In this document: in pieces, positions 1 through 6,996 of the stretch | Position numbering within the stretch: position 1 is the stretch's first letter | Layout of the letters: each line of letters starts with the position of its first letter | Assembly: GCA_958444395.1 (NCBI GenBank) | Contig: CAUCOL010000083.1 | Location: 1 to 7,679, forward strand | DNA from: an uncultured Lachnospiraceae bacterium | GTDB lineage: Bacteria; Bacillota; Clostridia; Lachnospirales; Lachnospiraceae | Length of the DNA stretch: 7,679 nt | Direction: 5' to 3' | Made by a program: the position numbers and the translations under genes | The notes under the pieces: generated by a model | Told to the model about the DNA's origin: nothing | Database searches by the model: none | What the model saw: only the letters and a program-made list of their open reading frames with translations

Positions 1-31
1 CCTGATTGTTTGTGAATACCTTATCTAACAT
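1..31 (-). CDS. 5' end of an unidentified gene (partial)
   Basis: On the minus strand an ATG at 31-29 opens a frame reading MLDKVFTNNQ that continues past the left edge. A strong GGAGG (39-43) lies seven bases upstream of this ATG, which is why I call it a real start rather than chance. It is transcribed divergently from typA. Only ten codons are visible, so the product cannot be identified. No convincing promoter was found upstream; a small inverted repeat (53-59 with 65-71) would lie in its leader. Confidence 0.5.
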   Translation of the reverse strand, partial: MLDKVFTNNQ

Positions 32-154
32 ATTTTTTCCTCCATTTTCCTGTACAGATCTTGTATCTGTATCCAAAAGTATTTTGTTTTAATACATGTA
101 TATTCCCCGGAAATACTTCCTAGAACCAGTATGCCTCAAAACAGACTACTTATA

Positions 155-284
155 CTAAACACAGTTCGACAACCACCGTGGCATTCTGACAGCCTCCTGC
201 ACGATCTGCTGTTTTTCACGCTGGCTGGGCGTAAAAAGCAACTGGCAGTTTCTGACAGATCCCACAAACAGGAACCCTCATCAT
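155..284 (-). pseudogene. Possible frame-broken small Cys-containing (zinc-ribbon-like) ORF
   Basis: On the minus strand an ATG-ATG at 284-279 starts a frame encoding MMRVPVCGICQK, with a CxxC pair, and stops at 216-218 after 22 residues. The frame shifted by one base is open from 277 to 155. It carries CQLLFTPSQREK, then a Gln/Glu-rich helix-like stretch and the ending MPRWLSNCV. Joined by a one-base shift near 240-260, the two halves would give a short protein with a CxxC near the start and a Cys near the end, resembling tiny zinc-ribbon proteins. The resemblance is by eye only, no ribosome binding site is visible, and it may be chance. If real, it is a relic or contains a sequencing error. 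Confidence 0.22.
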
Positions 285-301
285 TCGACTTGCCCAAAGA
301 T

Positions 302-325
302 AAAAATATATACGTATATTTTTTT
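302..325. repeat. AT-rich palindrome with A/T flanks
   Basis: A perfect 12-base palindrome, ATATACGTATAT (308-319), is flanked by five A residues (302-306) and five T residues (321-325) that can also pair, with one mismatched position between. As RNA it would form an A-U hairpin ending in a U tract in either direction. It could be a weak terminator, a protein-binding site or simply AT-rich sequence. The stem has almost no GC, so I do not call it a terminator. Confidence 0.35.
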
Positions 326-340
326 GGTACTTTTTCTCAC

Positions 341-368
341 TTGTATAATCTTTCAATTATAGTATACT
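341..368 (+). promoter_or_regulatory. Candidate typA promoter region
   Basis: There is a perfect TATAAT at 344-349 with no good -35 at the right distance. There is also a TATACT at 363-368 preceded by TTGTAT (341-346) at 16 bases. Either could serve as a sigma-A -10 element for typA, leaving a leader of about 170-200 bases. The TTGACT at 385-390 has no matching -10 at 16-18 bases. The assignment is weak, and the real start could be elsewhere in 300-530. Confidence 0.3.
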
Positions 369-486
369 AATACTTTGTGGGTATTTGACTTGGTGCTAGT
401 TATTATATGAACCACCTCTATATTATTGCACAAAAGGCCACAAAATGGAAGAGAGATTTGTAGTTTATTATTTTTTTATAGGTTCG

Positions 487-520
487 TAAGAATTTTGAAA
501 GTTCTTAAAGAAATCTTTAA
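487..520 (+). promoter_or_regulatory. Two overlapping inverted repeats in the typA leader
   Basis: Positions 487-507 form an inverted repeat, TAAGAA-T-TTT around a central G at 497 with AAA-G-TTCTTA, broken only by a T/G pair that is a wobble in RNA. Positions 505-520 form a second one, TTAAAGA-AA-TCTTTAA, with perfect 7-base arms. They share bases 505-507, so in RNA the two hairpins would partly exclude each other. They end 13 bases before the AAGGGAG ribosome binding site of typA (534-540). They could be operator sites or a leader RNA switch; no known regulator is recognised. Confidence 0.35.
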
Positions 521-546
521 TTATTAAGCCTGGAAGGGAGAATTCT

Positions 547-2385
547 ATGAAAATCAAACGAGAAGATGTCAGAAATATCGCCATCATCGCCCATGTCGAT
601 CATGGTAAAACAACACTGGTAGATGAACTTTTAAAACAAAGCGGTGTATTCCGTTCAAACCAGGAGGTCGCTGAACGTGTTATGGACTCCGGCGATATCG
701 AAAGGGAACGTGGTATCACGATCCTTTCCAAAAACACAGCAATTACTTATAAAGATACAAAAATCAACATCATCGATACACCGGGACATGCTGACTTTGG
801 TGGCGAAGTAGAACGTGTACTGAAAATGGTAAACGGTGTTGTACTGGTGGTAGATGCCTTTGAAGGAGCTATGCCACAGACAAAGTTCGTTCTGAAAAAG
901 GCTCTGGAACTGGATCTTCCGGTTATCGTATGTATCAATAAGATCGATCGTCCGGAAGCACGTCCGAATGAGGTCGTTGATGAAGTCCTGGAATTATTTA
1001 TTGATCTGGATGCCAATGAAGAACAGTTGGACTGCCCGTTCATCTTCGCTTCTGCCAAAGAAGGAATCGCTTCCTACAGTGCCGAAGAACGCGGTACTGA
1101 CATGGTTCCTCTGTTTGATACGATCTTAGATTATATTCCGGCACCGGAGGGTGACCCGGAAGCAGGCACACAGGTTCTGATCAGCACGATCGATTATAAT
1201 GAATATGTAGGACGTATCGGTATCGGTAAAGTAGATAACGGTTCCGTAAAGGTTAATCAGGATGTAGTGATCGTAAACCATCATGACCCATCCAAGCAGC
1301 AGCGTGTTAAGATCAGCAAATTATATGAGTTTGACGGATTACAGAAAGTAGAAGTAACAGAAGCAGGCATCGGATCGATCGTAGCGATCTCCGGTATCTC
1401 TGATATTCACATTGGTGATACGATCTGCTCCCCGGAGAATCCGGTAGCCATCCCATTTCAGAAGATTTCTGAACCGACAATTGCTATGCATTTTATGGTC
1501 AATGACAGTCCGCTGGCCGGTCAGGAAGGTAAATTCGTCACCTCCCGTCATCTGCGTGACCGTCTGTTCAGCGAGTTGAACTCCGATGTAAGTCTTCGTG
1601 TCGAGGAAACCGATAACATGGACAGCTTCAAGGTATCCGGCCGTGGTGAACTTCACTTATCCGTATTGATCGAGAACATGCGTCGTGAGGGCTATGAATT
1701 TGCCGTCAGCAAAGCAGAAGTACTGTATCATACCGATGAAAGAGGGAAAAAGCTGGAGCCAATGGAGCGTGCCTTCGTAGATGTGCCGGAGGAATTTGCC
1801 GGAAGCGTTATCGAAAAACTCAGCAACCGTAAAGGAGAGCTGCAGGGTATGGGCTCTATCGGCGGCGGATTTACCCGTCTGGAATTTCTGATCCCATCCC
1901 GTGGTCTAATCGGTTACCGTGGTGAGTTTATGACCGATACAAAGGGAAACGGTATCATCAATACAACCTTTGAAGAATATGGTCCTTACAAGGGTGATAT
2001 CGCTTATCGTAAACAGGGTTCCCTGATTGCTTTTGAAAGCGGTGAGACAGTTGCCTATGGTCTTTTCAGTGCACAGGATCGTGGTACTCTGTTCGTTGGT
2101 CCCGGTGAAAAGGTTTATGCCGGTATGGTCATTGGCCAGAATGGTAAAGCAGAGGATATCGAGCTGAATGTCTGCAAGACAAAGCATCTGACAAATACAC
2201 GTTCTTCTTCTGCTGACGAAGCCTTAAAGCTGGTTCCGCCAAAGAAACTGAGTCTGGAAGAAGCACTGGAATTTATCGATACTGACGAATTACTGGAGAT
2301 CACACCGGAAAGTCTACGTATCCGTAAAAAGATCCTGGATTCCACACTGCGTTTCCGCAGCAAGAAAAACGGACAGGCAAAATAA
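547..2385 (+). CDS. typA: Ribosome-associated translational GTPase BipA/TypA
   Basis: This is a complete 612-residue protein, the usual length for the family. The GTPase domain shows all five G motifs: AHVDHGKT (15-22), the switch-I RGITI (55-59), DTPGH (77-81), NKID (131-134) and SAK (169-171). A beta-barrel domain follows (about 207-300), then EF-G-like alpha/beta domains (about 307-385 and 400-480). The family-specific C-terminal part includes the diagnostic [11 protein letters not shown] (451-461). BipA binds the 70S ribosome like EF-G or LepA and acts in 50S assembly and stress or cold adaptation; these roles come from the family. The ATG is supported by AAGGGAG six bases upstream. The gene appears to be monocistronic, facing the cdaA block across a shared terminator. 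All key residues are present. Confidence 0.97.
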   Translation: MKIKREDVRNIAIIAHVDHGKTTLVDELLKQSGVFRSNQEVAERVMDSGDIERERGITILSKNTAITYKDTKINIIDTPGHADFGGEVERVLKMVNGVVLVVDAFEGAMPQTKFVLKKALELDLPVIVCINKIDRPEARPNEVVDEVLELFIDLDANEEQLDCPFIFASAKEGIASYSAEERGTDMVPLFDTILDYIPAPEGDPEAGTQVLISTIDYNEYVGRIGIGKVDNGSVKVNQDVVIVNHHDPSKQQRVKISKLYEFDGLQKVEVTEAGIGSIVAISGISDIHIGDTICSPENPVAIPFQKISEPTIAMHFMVNDSPLAGQEGKFVTSRHLRDRLFSELNSDVSLRVEETDNMDSFKVSGRGELHLSVLIENMRREGYEFAVSKAEVLYHTDERGKKLEPMERAFVDVPEEFAGSVIEKLSNRKGELQGMGSIGGGFTRLEFLIPSRGLIGYRGEFMTDTKGNGIINTTFEEYGPYKGDIAYRKQGSLIAFESGETVAYGLFSAQDRGTLFVGPGEKVYAGMVIGQNGKAEDIELNVCKTKHLTNTRSSSADEALKLVPPKKLSLEEALEFIDTDELLEITPESLRIRKKILDSTLRFRSKKNGQAK

Positions 2386-2414
2386 ACAATCCGATACAAC
2401 AATCTATCCAAAAC

Positions 2415-2456
2415 AAAGTGGACAGGCTCCTCTCACATGAGGAACCTGTCCACTTT
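2415..2456. terminator. Strong bidirectional intrinsic terminator
   Basis: The arms AAAGTGGACAGG (2415-2426) and CCTGTCCACTTT (2445-2456) pair over 12 bases. An inner CCTC/GAGG stem (2429-2432 with 2439-2442) and a six-base loop extend it. On the plus strand it is followed by a modest T-rich run after typA; on the minus strand by TTTGTTTT. It lies between the stop codons of two convergent genes, 30 bases after typA and 19 bases beyond the end of the minus-strand gene, so it probably ends both transcripts. Confidence 0.92.
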
Positions 2457-2474
2457 CATTTCGTTCAGCAGAAA

Positions 2475-3512
2475 TTATAATAAACTGCGATAAAATGCAT
2501 CCAGCCATTCCGGTGTCAACAGATCACAGGTATAGGTATGTGCCAGTAAAAACTGCCCTGCCTGCTCCGTCAGTTTCTCGATGTCTTTCTTGCGGATGGG
2601 CAGCTTCTGTGCCATCGCATGACGATACCGGCACCGCAGACGTTCTCTCTGCACGATGCTTTCCCCTGTCCCACAGTGCAAAGCAGCACATAACCGTTCT
2701 GTGCCTGCTTTCGGCAGTTGCTCCTGCAGCCCCTCCAGAACGACTGCCACTGCTGTCTCCATCGGCACTCCGTATCGGCTACATAACCCTGCCGCCAGAT
2801 CATTGCAGATATTTTCCGTAACCCCCCGCGCCAATGTCTGCTGCAGCCAGTGGTTCCACTCCTTATGCGTCAGTGTCTGATCCTTTCGAACCTTATGCAG
2901 CAGTCGAATCGTCTGCTTCTCCCAATCTCCTTCTTCTGTCATAAAAACCATCGGCTGGCTGCAAAGGCATCGATGATATAACTGCTTCTCCAGATGGATC
3001 TGTGCTGCATATGGATCCGGTGTATCTGTCAGCAGGACTTCTCTGATATGTTGTGACCGGCTCCACGCCACCAGTTCTCCCTCTGTCCCCTGTACATAGG
3101 GAAGGTCTGACCAGAGTTCATCTATGCGCCCCTCTCTCTCCCATAAAAGGAGCTGCCCCACTCCTGCCCGGTCTGCACACCATCGCAGCTTTTGCAGCAG
3201 CCGGATACTGCCGATGCCAAAGAGCAGCCAGAGATCCTGTTGTTCACAGAGTGTCCGTACCTGCTGTTCCCATACCCCCAGCTGATATGTCAGACTGTCT
3301 GCCGTCTGACACTCTACCTGTACTGCTGCGATCTGTTTCAGCCGGTTTAATATTTTATCGGCATCCCTGTCTATATAAGCAGACTGTACCCATACCAGAA
3401 TCCTTCCCGGTATCCTGTTGTCCTTTTTTTGTTTACGAACCTGTGAAAAAAAGACAGCAGCGGATGCTGCTGTCTTGCATGCTCTTTTATTCTGTCGGAT
3501 CGGATCAATCAT
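2475..3512 (-). CDS. Unrecognised 345-aa protein downstream of ybbR
   Basis: I do not recognise the family. The predicted protein is soluble, with no signal peptide or long hydrophobic helix. It is rich in Gln, Leu, Arg, Trp and Cys and looks mostly helical. The middle (about residues 70-150) has an alpha/beta flavour (LWLLFGIGSIRLLQKL, then GQLLLWERE). The last third is helical and ends in LLTPEWLDAFYRSLL. The chosen ATG (3510-3512) overlaps the ybbR stop by eight bases and has AGAGGGG seven bases upstream. A longer frame starting at 3578 would lie wholly inside ybbR. Codons 13-23 contain the intrinsic terminator of the upstream operon. The more protein-like sequence begins after it, near GRILVWVQSAYID (residues 36-48), so a rare non-ATG start there is possible. 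Spot counts show higher GC (50-63% per 60-base line) than typA (42-47%). The reading frame is long and intact and probably real; its function is unknown. Confidence 0.72.
   Translation of the reverse strand: MIDPIRQNKRACKTAASAAVFFSQVRKQKKDNRIPGRILVWVQSAYIDRDADKILNRLKQIAAVQVECQTADSLTYQLGVWEQQVRTLCEQQDLWLLFGIGSIRLLQKLRWCADRAGVGQLLLWEREGRIDELWSDLPYVQGTEGELVAWSRSQHIREVLLTDTPDPYAAQIHLEKQLYHRCLCSQPMVFMTEEGDWEKQTIRLLHKVRKDQTLTHKEWNHWLQQTLARGVTENICNDLAAGLCSRYGVPMETAVAVVLEGLQEQLPKAGTERLCAALHCGTGESIVQRERLRCRYRHAMAQKLPIRKKDIEKLTEQAGQFLLAHTYTCDLLTPEWLDAFYRSLL
3446..3476 (-). terminator. Intrinsic terminator after ybbR, inside the next ORF
   Basis: Read on the minus strand, AAGACAGCAGC (3476-3466), the loop ATCC and GCTGCTGTCTT (3461-3451) form a perfect 11-bp GC-rich stem. 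Five further T residues follow (3450-3446). This is a canonical Rho-independent terminator 28 bases beyond the ybbR stop, and it should end the cdaA-ybbR transcript. It also lies at bases 37-67 of the downstream 345-aa reading frame. Confidence 0.92.
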
Positions 3513-4917
3513 TCTGTGTCCCCTCTTGTCCATCAGTCTGTGTGTCCTGTGTTGGTTCTGGCTCTGCCGTCTGCACATCCGGTGTTGCTGTATCCGGCTC
3601 CGGCGAAGACTTGCTATATGATGTATCTTTTTTCTTCTTTAATACAACGGTCACTTTGTCCGTTTTTACGATCCGGCAGGACTCTCCGATATCAACCATC
3701 ACAGACAGATGATGGGAGCCTGCTTTCAGATTTTCACAGTCTACATAAGCAGTATACGTATCATCCGTAATATCTCCCAGAATAGATTCTAACCCCTGTA
3801 CAACTACATGCACATAGGACTGTCCCGCATGTACCTTTGCCGTCATATTTTCCGGCAGCGAGGCAAATTTAATCGAATCCACCGGTATCGTGACTGTTTT
3901 TGTTACCAGCTTTTCAATATCGATCCGCAGAGATACCAGCGCATAATCCTCTAATACATTGACGCCCTCCGGCAGATACTCCTGGATATTGATATTCTGC
4001 TCCAATGTACTGGATGAACTCTTCATCCCTGCTATACTGATCGGTATCGTGACATCCTCGATCGCATCCAGATCTTTCTTCTGTCCTGCCACCTCAATCT
4101 TCTCCGGCAGACATTCCGCCTTGACAAATTCATAGCCGGCGGCAGGGTCTCCTGAAATATCAACATTGACCGGTATTGTCTTGGTCTTAAGCATCTCTAC
4201 ACGAACCTTTACCTTACGCACACTGTAACTTAAGGTACTTGAGGTTATCTCGGCTCCCTCGGAGTCATATGCCTTCGGAAGCACTCTGCGTGTAAAGTTC
4301 TGGCTGGCTCCGTTTACATTCACCGCAATACGTACGGAATCAATCTTGCTGACAACAGATTCACCTCCGGACACTTCGATCATATTGGGTCTCGCCATAC
4401 AATCCCCCACACTGTATCCTGACTCCGGTGTTCCCTCCGTAGACACTGTCACCTTCACCTGTTTGGTCGACATTTCTTCCAATGACACCTTTAGTACATC
4501 ATTACATTCTAAGATCGGTTCGGATGAAACGGTCTTTTTCAGCGTCGGCACGATCGCCACGGCATTGACCGCGGACAGTTTCGCCAGATCGGCTGTCGCC
4601 AGAATATCTGTCGCACGCAGCTTATCCACAACGCTCTTTTTTCCTTTTACACGTACCTGTGCCGTACTGCCTTCGATCACTTCATAGACCTTATTAACAG
4701 ACTTTAAAGCATCTTCATTGATCGTCTGCACATCGACTACAAAGGTTTTCTCTTTATATGGATCATCAATATTAATGATCGCTGTCCACAGAATCACTGC
4801 CACAAACAGCGATAAGACCTTGATCAGCCAGTTATTGGTACAGATTTTCCACAGATCCTGCCACTTCTCGGAAAATGCTCTTTTATTATTCTTCCACTTA
4901 TCTTTTTCTCCACTCAC
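3505..4917 (-). CDS. ybbR: YbbR-domain protein, CdaA regulator (CdaR type)
   Basis: This 470-residue protein has a short cytoplasmic N-terminus, one membrane helix (about 30-48, LIKVLSLFVAVILW) and a long extracytoplasmic part. That part consists of about four YbbR repeats (roughly 57-145, 152-242, 246-336 and 339-428). Repeats 2 and 3 show the typical pattern best, for example TIPVNVDISGDPAAGY followed by PEKIEVAG. A Pro/Thr/Glu/Asp-rich, probably disordered tail (430-470) follows. In Bacillus and Listeria, CdaR/YbbR binds the membrane cyclase CdaA and modulates c-di-AMP synthesis; that role is transferred by family and by position directly after cdaA. The start codon is GTG at 4917-4915, with GGGAGG seven bases upstream. 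The gap to cdaA is 58 bases. The usual next gene, glmM, is absent; a terminator follows instead. Confidence 0.93.
   Translation of the reverse strand: MSGEKDKWKNNKRAFSEKWQDLWKICTNNWLIKVLSLFVAVILWTAIINIDDPYKEKTFVVDVQTINEDALKSVNKVYEVIEGSTAQVRVKGKKSVVDKLRATDILATADLAKLSAVNAVAIVPTLKKTVSSEPILECNDVLKVSLEEMSTKQVKVTVSTEGTPESGYSVGDCMARPNMIEVSGGESVVSKIDSVRIAVNVNGASQNFTRRVLPKAYDSEGAEITSSTLSYSVRKVKVRVEMLKTKTIPVNVDISGDPAAGYEFVKAECLPEKIEVAGQKKDLDAIEDVTIPISIAGMKSSSSTLEQNINIQEYLPEGVNVLEDYALVSLRIDIEKLVTKTVTIPVDSIKFASLPENMTAKVHAGQSYVHVVVQGLESILGDITDDTYTAYVDCENLKAGSHHLSVMVDIGESCRIVKTDKVTVVLKKKKDTSYSKSSPEPDTATPDVQTAEPEPTQDTQTDGQEGTQND
3520..3526 (-). promoter_or_regulatory. Ribosome binding site inside the end of ybbR
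   Basis: AGAGGGG on the minus strand sits seven bases before the ATG at 3512-3510. It lies within the last codons of ybbR, whose final residues are QEGTQND. It supports this start for the 345-aa gene and suggests translational coupling with ybbR. Because the site also encodes ybbR residues, its SD-like character could be coincidental. Confidence 0.55.
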
Positions 4918-4975
4918 ACAGATTCCTCCCGTGTTCTATCTCAAACTGTCTTTTTTTCCCATTCCACTGCGTCTT

Positions 4976-5839
4976 TTATTTCTTAAAGAATGTTTTCCAA
5001 CGCTTTTTATGTGCATCCTCCGATACACCACCCTGCAGTTCAAGCAGCTTCTTCTTCAGAAGATCTCCGTCGATATTTCGTAACAGCTTGCCACCGATCG
5101 CTACAGAAATCTTTCCTGTTTCCTCTGATACAATGATCGTCAGGCTGTCTGTCACCTCACTGATACCAACGGCTGCTCTGTGACGGGTTCCCAGCTCCTT
5201 TGACAGTCCCATATTATCGGATAACGGCAGATAACAGGTAGCTGCAACGATCCGGTTGCCGCGGATGATCACCGCACCATCATGCAGTGGCGTATTATGC
5301 TCAAATATATTGATCAGAAGCTGACTGCTGATCACAGAGTCCAGATTGATTCCGGTACGTTCGTACTCGGACAGATCAATATCTTTTTCCAGTATGATCA
5401 GAGCACCTGTTTTTACCTTTGCCATCTCGACCGTTGCTTTTACGATCTCATTAATGCTTCTCTCCGAGAAGCGATTGTTCTTCTCCCGTGTATCTTCAAA
5501 CGGAATAATACTGGACACGATCTTTTTCTGCCCCAGCTGCTCCAGTGCTTTACGAAGCTCCGGCTGAAACACAATGATCAATGCGGTAATACCGATCGCC
5601 AGCGTCTTATCAAAGATCCACATAATCACGGTCATATCCAGCATATATGCCAGCAGATATGCCAGAAACAGAATAATGATTCCCTTTGCCAGATTCCATG
5701 CACGTGTATTCTTAACCCACATACTCACATGATAAATCGTGAATGCTATGATCAATATCTCCAATATATCCACGATTGAAATATCCGGAAAAGATAAAAA
5801 CCGTATATAATCTTTTAAATGCGTTAATGCATTTACCAT
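4976..5839 (-). CDS. cdaA: Diadenylate cyclase CdaA (c-di-AMP synthase)
   Basis: This 287-residue membrane enzyme condenses two ATP to cyclic di-AMP and two pyrophosphates. Three N-terminal membrane helices (about 25-41, 52-68 and 70-91) are followed by a linker and the cytoplasmic DAC domain. Both catalytic signatures are intact: DGA (187-189, in HDGAVII) and RHR (219-221, in GTRHRAAVG). Length and order match the CdaA (DacA) class rather than DisA or CdaS. The frame can be extended two codons to a GTG, but that GTG abuts the GGAGG, so the ATG at 5839-5837 is the better start. It lies 71 bases after the 361-aa membrane protein gene and 58 bases before ybbR. c-di-AMP controls potassium and osmolyte transport and wall homeostasis in Firmicutes. 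Confidence 0.97.
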   Translation of the reverse strand: MVNALTHLKDYIRFLSFPDISIVDILEILIIAFTIYHVSMWVKNTRAWNLAKGIIILFLAYLLAYMLDMTVIMWIFDKTLAIGITALIIVFQPELRKALEQLGQKKIVSSIIPFEDTREKNNRFSERSINEIVKATVEMAKVKTGALIILEKDIDLSEYERTGINLDSVISSQLLINIFEHNTPLHDGAVIIRGNRIVAATCYLPLSDNMGLSKELGTRHRAAVGISEVTDSLTIIVSEETGKISVAIGGKLLRNIDGDLLKKKLLELQGGVSEDAHKKRWKTFFKK

Positions 5840-5845
5840 TTTCAC

Positions 5846-5850
5846 CCTCC
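5846..5850 (-). promoter_or_regulatory. cdaA ribosome binding site, decides the start
   Basis: GGAGG lies six bases before ATG 5839-5837 but immediately next to the in-frame GTG 5845-5843. Normal spacing favours the ATG, giving a protein beginning MVNALTHLKD. Confidence 0.8.
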
Positions 5851-5860
5851 ATTTGGTCTA

Positions 5861-5903
5861 AAATAAAAACACAGCGGATGGCATCGTCTTCCCTGCCACA
5901 GCT
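5861..5903 (-). terminator. Weak hairpin plus T-rich run between membrane gene and cdaA
   Basis: On the minus strand AGC and TGGCA (5903-5901 and 5898-5894) can pair with TGCCA and GCT (5883-5879 and 5875-5873). There is a ten-base loop and a small internal loop. The T-rich run GTGTTTTTATTTT follows (about 5872-5860). This resembles a leaky terminator or attenuator that could lower cdaA-ybbR transcription relative to the upstream genes. The stem is short and imperfect, so it may have no function. Confidence 0.3.
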
Positions 5904-5910
5904 CTATTCT

Positions 5911-6996
5911 TTATTTTTCTTCAGACTGAAAATCCTCTTCTTCTACAGACACCTTAAAGTCAAAATCATGCTTTTCCAGCATGTCATCCATTGCATCCGT
6001 TTCCTGCCCATCTTTCTCCGGCTGCTCCTGTCGTTCCTGTACCGGTTCCTCCGGGTGCAGGCCAAAATGACCATCTGCAAATATATGTGCATTAAAACGT
6101 TTGACTTTCTTCTTCGGTGCAGCAATATTTACCTTTGGCACTGCCCTGACATAATAATAGTATTCATCATCTTCAAACTGCAGATACTCTACGCCGCTGT
6201 AGTTTAATGTAAGCCGCATAAACTGAACCACCCAGGCGATTCCTGCGGAGACCAGCGTCTCAAGTACCAGAGGTACCCCATCGATCTCAAGGTCGCAAAC
6301 AAACTTTCCGATCAGAAACAGCAGAATGTTAATAAATGCACCTGCACCGATTGATAATTCATACGAATAATTCACTGCCAGATTACTGATCCAGTACACC
6401 ACCAGAAGTACAGTGATCATAATGCCGATCGTCAGATATAATTCCCGGCTCGAAAACATCTGCTGGATCACCTGACTATACAGGGTCAGTGTATCTCCCG
6501 TCGCTGTACCGATCACCGCGATCATATTATGCATCGTATAATATAGCATGATCCCGCAAAACATCGGAAGCATTGCCACCGGTGTAGAAAGGAGTCCGAG
6601 CACCAGAGGAACCACATAGGGGATCTTCAACACATACAGCAAAGGAACTGCAAGGATCACATAACCATGTGTCGGCACAAAACGAACATAAATAAAATAC
6701 AGCAGTGCGAACATCATTCCCAGTACCAGTGCCAGCGTGATCGAGACATAGGCTACATGCATCACGACAAAAAATGCCGCAATAAACAGAAGAACTGTCA
6801 TCGGTAAGACCGTTCCGATCACAGACAGCACCGCCAGCACATACCCATGACGCAGTGCCGGATTGTATCCGATCATCTGATTGATCAGAAAAAATACAAC
6901 AAAAGAAACCAGGAAACGGACAAGCGGATGAATCACCCGGGCACCCTTCTGATATAACTTCAGAATCTGCTCACGCAGTACCAGCAATTCTTTCAT
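5911..6996 (-). CDS. Polytopic membrane protein of unknown function, cdaA-linked
   Basis: I recognise no named family for this 361-residue protein. A basic amphipathic N-terminus (1-23) is followed by about eight hydrophobic helices (approximately 24-43, 50-70, 72-103 as one or two helices, 111-129, 130-152, 187-205, 215-232 and 243-260). The C-terminal cytoplasmic tail of about 95 residues includes the acidic/aromatic cluster EDDEYYYYV (275-283) and a basic PKKKVKR (294-300). It ends in a very acidic stretch (315-361). The ATG (6996-6994) overlaps the upstream stop as ATGA and has GGAGG six bases upstream, so the two genes are translationally coupled. Its position before cdaA and ybbR suggests a membrane function connected with c-di-AMP or envelope homeostasis, but that is inference from context. 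It could be a transporter-like or scaffold protein. Confidence 0.88.
   Translation of the reverse strand: MKELLVLREQILKLYQKGARVIHPLVRFLVSFVVFFLINQMIGYNPALRHGYVLAVLSVIGTVLPMTVLLFIAAFFVVMHVAYVSITLALVLGMMFALLYFIYVRFVPTHGYVILAVPLLYVLKIPYVVPLVLGLLSTPVAMLPMFCGIMLYYTMHNMIAVIGTATGDTLTLYSQVIQQMFSSRELYLTIGIMITVLLVVYWISNLAVNYSYELSIGAGAFINILLFLIGKFVCDLEIDGVPLVLETLVSAGIAWVVQFMRLTLNYSGVEYLQFEDDEYYYYVRAVPKVNIAAPKKKVKRFNAHIFADGHFGLHPEEPVQERQEQPEKDGQETDAMDDMLEKHDFDFKVSVEEEDFQSEEK

Larger units (their letters stand above)
32..546. other. Divergent intergenic region, AT-rich
   Basis: This 515-base gap separates the minus-strand partial gene from typA. Positions 130-290 are of mixed composition and may hold a decayed small ORF on the minus strand. 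Positions 300-530 are very AT-rich and carry palindromes and promoter-like words. The plus-strand open frame at 131-370 has no ribosome binding site and ends in low-complexity sequence, so I do not call it a gene. I see no tRNA, riboswitch core or insertion-sequence ends. Confidence 0.7.

Noticed and set aside
131..370. Plus-strand 79-codon open frame upstream of typA
   Set aside because: It has no ribosome binding site, its second half is low-complexity AT sequence, and its first half lies opposite a more protein-like minus-strand reading.
385..409. TTGACT as a typA -35 element
   Set aside because: The nearest -10-like words are only 10-13 bases away, too close for sigma-A.
3513..3578. Longer N-terminus for the 345-aa protein (start at 3578)
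   Set aside because: It would lie entirely within ybbR codons in another frame; the ATG at 3512 has a better placed ribosome binding site.
3053..3712. Plus-strand 219-codon open frame opposite the 345-aa gene and the ybbR end
   Set aside because: It spans two minus-strand genes and the terminator, and is rich in Pro, Cys and Ser as expected of an antisense shadow of GC-rich sequence.
5282..5779. Plus-strand 165-codon open frame
   Set aside because: It is antisense to cdaA, whose catalytic motifs are intact.
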